Source of the DNA: Neorhizobium lilium
GTDB lineage: Bacteria; Pseudomonadota; Alphaproteobacteria; Rhizobiales; Rhizobiaceae
Assembly: GCF_004053875.1 (NCBI RefSeq)
Contig: NZ_SBIP01000001.1
Span: 62,001 to 126,000 of the forward strand
Direction: 5' to 3'
Length of the DNA: 64,000 bases
Numbering within the stretch: position 1 is the first letter of the stretch; each line of letters begins with the position of its first letter. Shown here in pieces: positions 44,484 through 52,845 of the stretch. The position numbers and the translations under genes are program-made. A model generated the notes under the pieces. It worked only from the letters and a program-made list of their open reading frames with translations. It was not told the DNA's origin and did not search any database.

Positions 44484-45391
44484 ACCCGCAATTCATCATG
44501 GACGGCCTGATAGCAGGCGCGCTGATCGGGCTCGGCGCGATCGGCGTTACCCTCACCTATTCCATCCTGAGGTTCGCGAACTTCGCCCACGGAGAATTCC
44601 TCTCCTGGGGCGCCTATCTGGCGCTCGCCATAAGCGGCAGTATCGGCTTTCTGTCAGCCAACCTCACCAAACCCATCGCGCCTTTCTCCTTTGGCTGGTC
44701 GCTGCCGATTGCCGCCCTTCTTGCGGTCCTGCTCACCGGTGTTCTGGCGCTCGCGCTCGATGCCGTGCTCTTTGGGCGTCTGCGGTCGCGCGGCGGCGCC
44801 GTCATCATTCTCGTCATGGCCAGCTTTGGTGCCTCGCTTGCGCTGCGCAGCCTGCTCGAATTCCTGTTCACCTCCAAGCCCGCCTATTACACCAAGGCCC
44901 TGCAGATCGCCGTGCGGCTGGGCGGCGGGCTGCGCGCCACGCCGGACCAACTCCTGGTGCTCGGGGTGACGCTGGTGGTGGTCATCGCCATCCACCTTCT
45001 CCTGACCCGCAGCGAAATCGGGCGGTCCATGCGCGCCGTCAGCGAGAACCCGGCGCTGGCTGGCATTGCCGGGATCGACGTTCGCCGCATCATCCGCTTC
45101 GTGTGGTTCATCGGCGCAGCACTTGCCTGCATTGCCGGCATCATGACCGGACTTCTCGTGCAGATCCGTCCCTATCTCGGGCACGACCTCCTGTTGCCGC
45201 TGTTTGCGGCAGCGATCCTCGGCGGGATTGGCAGCGTGCCGGGCGCCATGATCGCAGGGCTGATCGTCGGCCTTTCGGAAGCCGCGGCCGTGCAACTGGT
45301 GGGAGCCGAATGGCGAGCCGCGGTTTCCTTCGTGATCCTGGTTCTGGTTCTCCTGCTGCGGCCGCGCGGCCTGTTCGGGAGGCCGGCATGA
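44480..45391 (+). CDS. livH: Branched-chain-type ABC transporter permease (LivH class)
   Basis: 303 aa with about eight membrane segments. Starts GLIAGALIGLGAIGVTLTYSILRFANFAHGEFLSWGAY, the LivH signature, and contains RAVSENPALAGIAGIDVRRI and AILGGIGSVPGAMIAGLIVG. ATGA overlaps with livF and livM-type genes. Confidence 0.92.
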   Translation: MNPQFIMDGLIAGALIGLGAIGVTLTYSILRFANFAHGEFLSWGAYLALAISGSIGFLSANLTKPIAPFSFGWSLPIAALLAVLLTGVLALALDAVLFGRLRSRGGAVIILVMASFGASLALRSLLEFLFTSKPAYYTKALQIAVRLGGGLRATPDQLLVLGVTLVVVIAIHLLLTRSEIGRSMRAVSENPALAGIAGIDVRRIIRFVWFIGAALACIAGIMTGLLVQIRPYLGHDLLLPLFAAAILGGIGSVPGAMIAGLIVGLSEAAAVQLVGAEWRAAVSFVILVLVLLLRPRGLFGRPA

Positions 45392-46347
45392 GCCTCGACC
45401 TGGTCGCCTATGGCGCCTTCTTCCTGACCATGGCGCTTACCTACGCCGTGATGTGCCTCGGCCTCAATATCCAATGGGGCCAGACTGGCCTCTTCAATGT
45501 CGGCATCGCCGCCTTCGTCGCGATCGGCGCCTATGTCTCTGCCATCCTCACCACGCCTGACACGCCCGACCGGCTGGGCGGGTTCGATCTGCCGATCGCG
45601 GTGGGATGGCTGGGCGGTGCCTGCGCAGCAGGCGTGGCTGCATGGTTCGTCGGGGCGCTGACCATCCGGTTGCGCTCGGATTACCTTGCGATTGCAACAT
45701 TCGGGGTTGCGGTCACGGTACAGCTCTGCGTCCTCAATCTCCAGCCGCTCACCGGCGGCCCCTTTGGGATCGGCTTTATCCCCCGGCCGTTCAACAGTCT
45801 GGCCGGCGACCCCTTGGCCTTCGGGCTTGCCAATCTGGCACTGATGGCAGCGCTTGTGCTGGTGCTATATCTGGCGCTCCAGCATCTGGCGAAAAGCCCC
45901 TGGGGGCGTGTGCTGCGCGCCATCCGCGAGGACGAGGTGGCCGCGCAAGCTCTTGGTAAGCGGCCGATCCGCTTCCGGCTTCAGGCCTTCACCATCGGCG
46001 GTGCTATCATGGGCCTGGCGGGTGCAGCGCAGGGCCATTTCATCGGTTTCATCGCGCCCGATAACTACCTGCCGATCCTGACCTTTCAGGTCTGGGCCAT
46101 GCTGATCGTCGGCGGCTCCGGCAATAATCGTGGTGCGATCCTCGGCGCCATTATCGTCTGGGGCATATGGGCGCTGTCGGCCGCCGCCGTCTCGGCCTTC
46201 GTGCCCCCGGAACAGCAAGCGCGGGCCGCTGCGTTGCAGATCGTTATGATCGGCGTCGGCCTATGCCTCATCCTCCTCCTGCGACCGAGAGGTCTGGTCG
46301 GAGAGCGACGGTCTATGCTGTCGCTCGGCAGGGGCCGCAAATCTTGA
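45388..46347 (+). CDS. livM: Branched-chain-type ABC transporter permease (LivM class)
   Basis: 319 aa from ATG 45388 (MSLDLVAYGAFFLTMALTYAVM). LivM features are LNIQWGQTGLFNVGIAAFVAIGAY, LRSDYLAIATFGVAV, and RVLRAIREDEVAAQALGK. About eight membrane segments. A longer in-frame start inside livH is rejected because of the ATGA overlap. It completes the channel with LivH. Confidence 0.9.
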   Translation: MSLDLVAYGAFFLTMALTYAVMCLGLNIQWGQTGLFNVGIAAFVAIGAYVSAILTTPDTPDRLGGFDLPIAVGWLGGACAAGVAAWFVGALTIRLRSDYLAIATFGVAVTVQLCVLNLQPLTGGPFGIGFIPRPFNSLAGDPLAFGLANLALMAALVLVLYLALQHLAKSPWGRVLRAIREDEVAAQALGKRPIRFRLQAFTIGGAIMGLAGAAQGHFIGFIAPDNYLPILTFQVWAMLIVGGSGNNRGAILGAIIVWGIWALSAAAVSAFVPPEQQARAAALQIVMIGVGLCLILLLRPRGLVGERRSMLSLGRGRKS

Positions 46348-46366
46348 GATGACAGGAAGCAAGATC

Positions 46367-47827
46367 ATGAACCAGCATCCCGAACGCATCGCTCTGCGGC
46401 CTGATCTGTCGATCAGCCGCATCGTCTGCGGCCTCTGGCAGGTTGCCGACATGGAGAAGGACGGGTCCACGCTAGATCCGGAAAAGGGCGCGGATGCTCT
46501 GCAGGCCTATGCCGCCAAAGGATTCGACACATTCGACATGGCCGATCATTACGGCTCCGCCGAACTGATTACGGGGCGCCTGCTGGCCCGCTACGAAAAC
46601 CGCCCGCGACCGGTCGCCTTCACCAAATGGTGCCCGGAGCCCGGACCGATGACCCGCGACGTGTTGAGACGCGGCGTCGAGCAGCGGCTGGAACGGCTGG
46701 GCGTCGACAAGGTCGATCTGCTGCAGTTCCATTGGTGGAGCTTCGAGCACCCGGCCTGGCTGGATGCGTTGCACGAGATGCAGGCGCTTACCGAGGAAGG
46801 ACTGATCGGCGCGCTGGGCCTCACCAATTTCGACGCAGGCCATCTGGCGCTGGCGCTCGCGGATGGTATCGACATCGCAACCAACCAGGTTTCCTTCTCA
46901 CTGGTTGACCGCCGCGCTGCCGGAGCGCTCTCCGAGCTTTGCGGTAAGAGCAATGTGAAACTTCTCGCATACGGTACGCTCTGCGGCGGTTTCCTGTCGG
47001 AGAAGTGGCTTGGTCGACCGGAGCCAACCGAAATCGCCGACTGGAGCCGCTCCAAATACAAGCGCTTCATCGATACCGCCGGCGGCTGGGAAGCCTTCCA
47101 GGGCATTTTGCGCGCCGCCCACCAGATATCCGAAAAGCATGGCGTATCGGTCTCCAACGTCGCCAGCCGTTGGGTGCTGGAGCATGAGGCGGTGGCCGCC
47201 ACCATCGTCGGCGCAAGGCTTGGCGAAAGCGAACACCGGGACGACAATCTCAAGGTCTTCACGTTTGCTTTCGACGAGGAGGATCATGCGCTTCTCAATC
47301 GGGCCTTCGCAGCGACCAAGCCGATCCCGGGCGACTGCGGCGACGAATACCGCAAGCCACCCTTCCTGACCGCATCCGGGGATCTCAGCCACCATCTGGA
47401 CAGCATTCCCTCGATCTACAGGCCCGAGCCGATACCCGGTCGCCCGGATCGCTTGCGCGTGTCGTCCGGCAGCATATGGGAACCAATCGCTGGCTACAGC
47501 CGCGCCATCAGGGTGGGCGACCGCATCCTGGTCTCCGGCACCACCGCCACCCATGGAGCCGACCGCGCTGTTGCGCCGGGCGATGCCGGGGCGCAGGCGA
47601 CCTATATCCTCGACAAGATCGCGGCCTCCATATCAGCGCTCGGCGGCAGCATGGAAGACGTGGTGCGCACCCGTGTCTATCTTCGCGATGCGAGCCAGTG
47701 GGAGCCGGTATCGCGTGCCCATGGGCGCGCTTTTGCAAATGTCCTGCCGGCGAATACGCTGACCCAGGCCGGAAACCTGATCGGCGATTACGAAGTGGAG
47801 ATCGAGGCAGAGGCTGTCTGCGGCTGA
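46367..47827 (+). CDS. Aldo/keto reductase fused to RidA-like domain
   Basis: 486 aa in two parts. Residues 1 to ~330 are an AKR barrel (FDTFDMADHYGSAELITG, TKWCPEP, LLQFHWWSFEHP, YGTLCGGFLSEKWLGRPEP). From ~370 on is a YjgF/RidA-type domain (YSRAIRVGDRILVSGTTATHG, ILDKIAASISALGGSMEDVVRTRVYL, VEIEAEAV). The usual late PxRS/T arginine of imine-deaminating RidA is replaced in PANTLTQAGNL, pointing to a Rid subfamily without it. AGGAAG lies 7 nt before ATG 46367. The fusion sits at the end of the Liv-type operon. Confidence 0.85.
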   Translation: MNQHPERIALRPDLSISRIVCGLWQVADMEKDGSTLDPEKGADALQAYAAKGFDTFDMADHYGSAELITGRLLARYENRPRPVAFTKWCPEPGPMTRDVLRRGVEQRLERLGVDKVDLLQFHWWSFEHPAWLDALHEMQALTEEGLIGALGLTNFDAGHLALALADGIDIATNQVSFSLVDRRAAGALSELCGKSNVKLLAYGTLCGGFLSEKWLGRPEPTEIADWSRSKYKRFIDTAGGWEAFQGILRAAHQISEKHGVSVSNVASRWVLEHEAVAATIVGARLGESEHRDDNLKVFTFAFDEEDHALLNRAFAATKPIPGDCGDEYRKPPFLTASGDLSHHLDSIPSIYRPEPIPGRPDRLRVSSGSIWEPIAGYSRAIRVGDRILVSGTTATHGADRAVAPGDAGAQATYILDKIAASISALGGSMEDVVRTRVYLRDASQWEPVSRAHGRAFANVLPANTLTQAGNLIGDYEVEIEAEAVCG

Positions 47828-47846
47828 GGCGAGCCTGAAGCCTCCA

Positions 47847-48911
47847 TCATTCTTCGGCAAAGAGGACGCAGACGGGGCTGCCGATCTCGAACGGTTCGCC
47901 GACTGGCGTCAGAGCACCCGACGTCGGATCGATAGAGAAGACGGTCAGCGCATGGCTGTCCTGATTTGCGGCGACCAGCCAGCGGCCGGACGGATCAATG
48001 GCAAAATCGCGCGGGGCCCGGCCACGTGTCGCGAAGTGCCCGATCGGCCGCAGAGAGCCGTCGTCCTCGACCAGTTCAAAGCCTGCTATACTGTCATGCC
48101 CGCGGTTGGAGGCATAGAGGAACCGACCCTGCGGATGGACGCGAATGGCAGCAGCGGCGGACTGTCCGGTATAGCCTGCCGGCAGCGTCGATACCTCTCC
48201 CAAAGAGCGCAGGCCGGACGCGCCGTACTCGTAGCTCGTTATCGTGTTGGCCAGTTCATGCACAACATGGACGTAGCGGCCGTTCGGCGAAAAAACGAGA
48301 TGACGCGGAAGCGAACCGCTGCCGACCTTCGTCACCATGTCCGGCAGCGGATCAATCAACGATTCATCGACGCGGTAACGCGCAACCTCGTCAGCTCCTA
48401 GATCGCAGACCAGGACATGGCGGCCGTTGGGCGTGAGGACCGCCTGATGGACATGCGACGCTTCCTGACGATCCGCCACCGGACCGCTTCCGGATCTGCG
48501 GATATCCACGATCCTTCCTTTCGGAAGGCCCTCGTCGTCGAGTTCGTAGACGACGAGGTTGCCGCTCATGTAGTTCGAGACGAATAGTCTCTTCCCCTTT
48601 TCATCGATCGCGATGTGGCAGGGACTGTCGCCATGTGCCGGGAGCCTGTCGGCTAAAGAAATAGACCGGCTTGGGATGTCCAGGTTTAACGTCGCCACAC
48701 CTGCGCCATCGGGTTCGGACAGTTTCTCGACCGCATACAGCTTTGATCGGTCGTGGGAGAGCGCCAGATAGGTCGGATTTCTTAAATCCCCGAAGATAAA
48801 GAGCGGAGATATTTCACCGGTTAACCGGTCAAACGAAAGCAGGCTGACGCCACTGCCCTTTGCCTGCACATGCGGCAGTGAATCCGTGTAGCTGCCAATC
48901 ACCAGGATCAT
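47847..48911 (-). CDS. Lactonase family protein (beta-propeller, 6-phosphogluconolactonase-like)
   Basis: 354-aa seven-bladed propeller of the YbhE/Pgl type: ILVIGSYTDSLPHVQAKGSGVSLLSFD, NPTYLALSHDRSKLYAVEKL, SPCHIAIDEKGKRLFVSNYMSGNLVVYEL, HQAVLTPNGRHVLVCDLGADEV, RHLVFSPNGRYVHVVHEL, SNRGHDSIAGF, RDFAIDPSGRWLVAANQ. GGGAGG before ATG 48911 decides the start over an ATG 15 codons upstream. It may open sugar lactones in the cytoplasm. Convergent with the AKR-RidA gene. Confidence 0.85.
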   Translation of the reverse strand: MILVIGSYTDSLPHVQAKGSGVSLLSFDRLTGEISPLFIFGDLRNPTYLALSHDRSKLYAVEKLSEPDGAGVATLNLDIPSRSISLADRLPAHGDSPCHIAIDEKGKRLFVSNYMSGNLVVYELDDEGLPKGRIVDIRRSGSGPVADRQEASHVHQAVLTPNGRHVLVCDLGADEVARYRVDESLIDPLPDMVTKVGSGSLPRHLVFSPNGRYVHVVHELANTITSYEYGASGLRSLGEVSTLPAGYTGQSAAAAIRVHPQGRFLYASNRGHDSIAGFELVEDDGSLRPIGHFATRGRAPRDFAIDPSGRWLVAANQDSHALTVFSIDPTSGALTPVGEPFEIGSPVCVLFAEE

Positions 48912-49021
48912 CCCGACCTCCCGTTTTGCCGCGCCGGCATGGCGGGAACTTCCCATAGCCCGTCTTGTTCACTCCGGAAAGATAAGGATGATAACAATGG
49001 CAGGCTCCGGCTTGCTTCCGC

Positions 49022-49046
49022 GGAACCTGTGTCGCTTCTTCCGGTT
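49022..49046 (+). promoter_or_regulatory. EcfG-type general stress promoter
   Basis: GGAAC at 49022-49026, 16 bp, GGTT at 49043-49046, ending 30 bp before the ATG of the 150-aa protein. Identical in layout to the elements at 34656 and 49587. Confidence 0.6.
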
Positions 49047-49076
49047 AGAAGGGAAACTACAAGGAGGATCACATCC

Positions 49077-49529
49077 ATGTCGAACGCAACACAGACCGGC
49101 AATCAGGGCGACCGCAATGACGGCACCAGCCCCAACACGTTCGGCCGTTCGGTCGAGAGCAAGGCGCAGATTGCCGACGCCGAAACCCTGGCTACGGGAA
49201 CCGAGGCCGGCGAGACGCTGAACATCTACCGCCTCGTGCCTATCGCGCCGCCCAATGATGCCCGCTGGCGCGGTGCGCCTCCCAGCGGCGATGTCATCGT
49301 TGCTGCTCGCACATCCGGCGATGCGCGGATTGTCGCCGCCGGTGCAGAACTCGACTACATGGAAATCGACGCCATGCCCGCCGAAGACGTGACGACCCGC
49401 AATGCCAGCCTCTTTCGTGACGAAAAAGCATACACCGTGATCGCGATCGAGTTCGGGCGCGTGGATCTGCGCAGAGGCGTTATCGAAGGTGACCTGCCTG
49501 TTCCCAACATCAAGCCTGTTCAGGTCTAG
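49077..49529 (+). CDS. Conserved-looking hypothetical protein, probable stress gene
   Basis: 150 aa from MSNATQTGNQGDRNDG with an excellent AAGGAGG 8 nt upstream. The N-terminal third is polar and probably disordered; the rest (LNIYRLVPIAPPNDARWRGAPPSGDVIVAARTSGDARIVAAG, DEKAYTVIAIEFGRVDL) looks like a small folded beta-rich domain. No signal peptide or membrane segment. I do not recognise the family. The EcfG-like promoter suggests a general-stress gene. Confidence 0.7.
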   Translation: MSNATQTGNQGDRNDGTSPNTFGRSVESKAQIADAETLATGTEAGETLNIYRLVPIAPPNDARWRGAPPSGDVIVAARTSGDARIVAAGAELDYMEIDAMPAEDVTTRNASLFRDEKAYTVIAIEFGRVDLRRGVIEGDLPVPNIKPVQV

Positions 49530-49586
49530 CGGAAGTTTCAAATCTTCGGGATGAACGCGCTCATGCCGAGTAAGTGCTGGCCTACG

Positions 49587-49611
49587 GGAACTTAGCGTCC
49601 AGGCTGTGGTT
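49587..49611 (+). promoter_or_regulatory. EcfG-type general stress promoter
   Basis: GGAAC at 49587-49591, 16 bp, GGTT at 49608-49611, 50 bp upstream of a 59-aa membrane-protein ORF. Third instance of the same element in the window. Confidence 0.55.
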
Positions 49612-49661
49612 ACTTAAGCATCATCAACCCCAGGGCCAAGGCCCGCGCTGACACGAGCATC

Positions 49662-49841
49662 ATGTCCAAAAACGCGATCATAGCTATTCTTGGCCTTGCC
49701 ATCATCGTTCTCGTTGCCGGATTTCTGATGCGCGGCCCCAGCCAGCCGGCAGTATCCGGATCGGCACTGGTGCCCGCGCCGTCCAATTCACCACCTGCAG
49801 TAACCGGTCCATCGCCACCCGCAACGGCTCCCAGCAATTGA
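49662..49841 (+). CDS. Small single-pass membrane protein (59 aa)
   Basis: MSKNAIIAILGLAIIVLVAG begins a 20-residue membrane segment, followed by MRGPSQP and a Pro/Ser/Ala-rich tail ending APSN. The shape (short anchor, proline-rich periplasmic or cytoplasmic tail) is common for small stress-induced envelope proteins. Support comes from an EcfG-like promoter 50 bp upstream and sensible composition; the ribosome site is weak (ACGAG). malQ starts 78 bp downstream on the same strand. Confidence 0.5.
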   Translation: MSKNAIIAILGLAIIVLVAGFLMRGPSQPAVSGSALVPAPSNSPPAVTGPSPPATAPSN

Positions 49842-49919
49842 AGTGCATCGACAATTGGGGGTGCGCGCGAACGCCACCCAAGCGCTGCAGCTTGCATTCC
49901 CCTAAATGAGAAGAGCATC

Positions 49920-51779
49920 ATGTCCAGTCCCAAGCGTACCTCCTCCGATTCCGCCTTTGAGCATCTGGCGGAAAGCCTTGGGGTAGCCGCTCAGTATGAG
50001 AATATGGAAGGCGAAGTGCGGGATGTTCCTCTCGAAACCCGCAAAGCCATGCTCGCCGCGATGGGCATATCCAGCAAGAATGACCTGCCCGGCGGCATGA
50101 CTTCATCGCCTCCTCGCTTGGCGGTGCCTGATGGCGTCCGTTGCTATCTTCCTGGCTTTCTCGAACAGGCTCCGGTGTGGGGCATCGCCGCACAGGTGTA
50201 CGAGCTGAACTCTGACCGAAATTGGGGTATCGGCGACCTGGAAGACATCAGGACCCTCTGCGATATTGCCGCCGAGGCCGGTGCCGATTTCATCGGCCTC
50301 AGTCCGCTCCATGCTTTATTTCTGTCGGACCCGCAGCGCTGCAGCCCCTATTCCCCGTCCAACCGATCCTTCTTGAACCCCATCTTCCTCGCTTTGAACA
50401 AGATCCCTGGCTTCGATCATAGCCTTGCTGATTCAGGACGCCTGAAGGAACTTCGCGCGCTGCCTTTCGTGGATTATGAGGCGGTCACCGAGTTGAAGAT
50501 CAGGGCACTTCGCACTCTCTTTGAGGACTGGAGCGGGCGCCTGCAAGAGCCGCTGCCTTACAGCCATCGTGAGTTTGCCGAGTTCAAACAGTCGGGCGGA
50601 AGCGAGCTTTACGGGCATTGCCTGTTCGAAGCGCTGTCCTTCGAAATGGTCTCGAAGGGCCATGGCGGCGGTTGGCACAGCTGGCCGGAGGACTTTCGTC
50701 ACGCGAGCAGCGCTGCCGTTGCGGCCTTTAAGGACAGCCACAGCAAGGAGGTTGAGTTCTTTCTCTGGCTGCAGTGGTTGATGAATGTTCAGCTTACCGA
50801 TGTCGCGGAGCATGCGGCCAAGGCCGGGCTGCGACTCGGGCTCTATTTCGACTTTGCGGTCGGAGAGGCACCCGATGGTTCCTCCAGTTGGTCGACGCCG
50901 GATCTTGTTCTCGCGGATCTGCGGATCGGCGCGCCGCCGGACATCTTCAGCGTTGCCGGACAGGATTGGGGGCTGGTTCCGCTTTCGCCCGAAGCTTTGC
51001 GAGAACAGCAGATGCGGCCCTACAGGGACCTCCTCAAGCGCACCATGCGCTATGCAGGTGCCTTGCGGCTGGATCATGCAATGGGCATTTGGCAGCTCTT
51101 CGTAATGCCGGAAGGCGTGCTTCCGAAAGATGGCGGCTATCTTCGCTACCAGTTTGAAGAGATGGTCCGCGTCGTCGCTGACCTATCCAGAGAAACCCGC
51201 ACCGTGATGATCGGTGAGGATCTCGGCAATGTTCCGGATGGTTTTCGTCCGGCAATGGATAAGGCCGATATCCTCGGCTATCGCGTTCTCTACTTCGAAG
51301 CAGACGCAGACGGCTTCGATCCGTCTGAACTATCGCAGAAAGCGCTTGCCTGCCTATCGACCCACGATCTGCCGCCGCTCATCGGCTGGTGGGCAAACAG
51401 CGACATCAATTTCGGGCAGAGACAGGGGCTATATGCTGCTGATGAGGCGACCTCCCTGCGTGAAGACCGGGAGCTGCGCAAATCGAGCCTGCTGAAGGCG
51501 GCCGGAGCACCAGCATCGAAAACCGAAGCTGCTGAAGAAGCGATATCCGAAGAGGTCGTGGTCGCGCTTCACCGCCTGCTTGCCCGTTCCGCCAGTATGC
51601 TGGCAGCTGTGCGGCTTGCCGATCTCAGCGGCGAAGAGCGCTCCTCCAATATCCCCGGAACGTCCACCGAATATCCAAACTGGCGCGCGAGGCTCCAGTT
51701 ACCGCTCGAGGAGCTCGCGCAGTTTCCGTTGATGAACAAGATCGCCGCTGCGATGCGGGCCGAGCGTCCGAAGACATAG
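49920..51779 (+). CDS. malQ: 4-alpha-glucanotransferase (amylomaltase)
   Basis: 619-aa GH77 enzyme transferring alpha-1,4-glucan chains between maltodextrins. The catalytic nucleophile is D in GALRLDHAMG, the acid/base E in MIGEDLGNVP, and the third acid D in STHDLPPLIGWW. The region NRNWGIGDLEDIRTLCDIAAEAGADFIGLSPLHALF is diagnostic. GAGAAGAG precedes ATG. It stands without other glycogen genes here and may be read through from the stress promoter at 49587. Confidence 0.93.
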   Translation: MSSPKRTSSDSAFEHLAESLGVAAQYENMEGEVRDVPLETRKAMLAAMGISSKNDLPGGMTSSPPRLAVPDGVRCYLPGFLEQAPVWGIAAQVYELNSDRNWGIGDLEDIRTLCDIAAEAGADFIGLSPLHALFLSDPQRCSPYSPSNRSFLNPIFLALNKIPGFDHSLADSGRLKELRALPFVDYEAVTELKIRALRTLFEDWSGRLQEPLPYSHREFAEFKQSGGSELYGHCLFEALSFEMVSKGHGGGWHSWPEDFRHASSAAVAAFKDSHSKEVEFFLWLQWLMNVQLTDVAEHAAKAGLRLGLYFDFAVGEAPDGSSSWSTPDLVLADLRIGAPPDIFSVAGQDWGLVPLSPEALREQQMRPYRDLLKRTMRYAGALRLDHAMGIWQLFVMPEGVLPKDGGYLRYQFEEMVRVVADLSRETRTVMIGEDLGNVPDGFRPAMDKADILGYRVLYFEADADGFDPSELSQKALACLSTHDLPPLIGWWANSDINFGQRQGLYAADEATSLREDRELRKSSLLKAAGAPASKTEAAEEAISEEVVVALHRLLARSASMLAAVRLADLSGEERSSNIPGTSTEYPNWRARLQLPLEELAQFPLMNKIAAAMRAERPKT

Positions 51780-51792
51780 CGGCGGAAACCGT

Positions 51793-52743
51793 CTAGTTCC
51801 GGAAGACCGTGCAGGCGCTGCCGGCAGCCTGGATCTGTCGGCAGAGATCGGTAGCCTCCGCACGGTTAGCCCGGCCGATCCTTGCCGCATATCGCGGCCT
51901 GTACCCGAAATTGCCGCCTTTCTGACGTACGAGAATTGCACGTTCCGCGTTGAGAGGCGGCGGCAGGCGAGTGAGCACGGAGAGGAAAAGCCGGCTCGCC
52001 ACCGCTGGCCTGCGGTGGGCGGCCAGCTGAACACCCCAGGGCGCCCAATCTGCCGAGCCAAGCAGAACAGGCTCGTCCAGCCGTCTGGTCATGGCGAGCT
52101 GAACACAACCCTCCTTGAAAGGTTTGGAAGCATCGAGCGGCGGCGCGGCCTGTTCCGGCGCCCGCTCCTTCCACGTTTCGACCGGATAGCCGGTGATCGC
52201 AAAAACATAGTCTCGCGTCTCCAGCGGCAGGCCTCTGCCGGCGAGATAGCCGGACAGTCCAGCCTCTCCTGCGTTATAGGCAGCGGCCGCCAGACCCCAA
52301 TTGCCGAAACGGTCGCGCATTTCCTTGAGATAACGTGACGAAGCGAAGAGGGCCGCGATGACGTCGAAGCTGTTGCCGAGCCCACGTTGTCTCGCTGTTG
52401 CCGGCATGAACTGTGCAATGCCTTCCGCGCCCTTGGGGCTGACGGCGTCCGGACGGAACAGGCTTTCGCGCCAGATCAGCCTGGCAAGATAATCGGGCGG
52501 AACCTCGCTTGCCAAAGCAGCCTGTTCCAGCGCGTGGCAGAGATCCTGATGAAAGCTCTTGGCGCGGATGCAGACGGCGGGCCGGCCTTCCTCTGCCGGA
52601 GCTTGATACAGGCACGCCTCGTCCTGCTGCTCGGCAGCCAACACAGACCCCATGGCAAATGTTCCGGCGAGGATCATCACGCTCCCGCAGAGCAGGCGGG
52701 AGAGGAAACTCGACATGAGGCGGTTGTTACGGCTGGCTGACAT
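51793..52743 (-). CDS. Secreted lytic transglycosylase with C-terminal SPOR-like domain
   Basis: 316 aa. Signal peptide ends near GSVLAAE. SLT domain: catalytic E in LIWRESLFRPDAVSPKGAEGIAQFMPATA, and AAAYNAGEAGLSGYLAGRG. The last ~80 residues (WGVQLAAHRRPAVASRLFLSV...GYRPRYAARIGRANRAEATDLCRQI) look like a SPOR-type fold that binds denuded glycan. It cleaves peptidoglycan in the periplasm. Convergent with malQ, 13 bp apart. Start ambiguous between 52743 and 52716. Confidence 0.85.
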   Translation of the reverse strand: MSASRNNRLMSSFLSRLLCGSVMILAGTFAMGSVLAAEQQDEACLYQAPAEEGRPAVCIRAKSFHQDLCHALEQAALASEVPPDYLARLIWRESLFRPDAVSPKGAEGIAQFMPATARQRGLGNSFDVIAALFASSRYLKEMRDRFGNWGLAAAAYNAGEAGLSGYLAGRGLPLETRDYVFAITGYPVETWKERAPEQAAPPLDASKPFKEGCVQLAMTRRLDEPVLLGSADWAPWGVQLAAHRRPAVASRLFLSVLTRLPPPLNAERAILVRQKGGNFGYRPRYAARIGRANRAEATDLCRQIQAAGSACTVFRN

Positions 52744-52845
52744 CTATCCTGGCATACTCGTTCCTGGCCCGGTTGGGACCTGCAGCAATGCCCACAGCGT
52801 CAACCGGTTCCAGTGGCAGCACGACCTTAACAGCTCTCAGTTTTT

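Noticed and set aside
49610-49933. 107-codon minus-strand frame
   Set aside because: Antisense to the 59-aa membrane protein ORF, without ribosome site or recognisable sequence.
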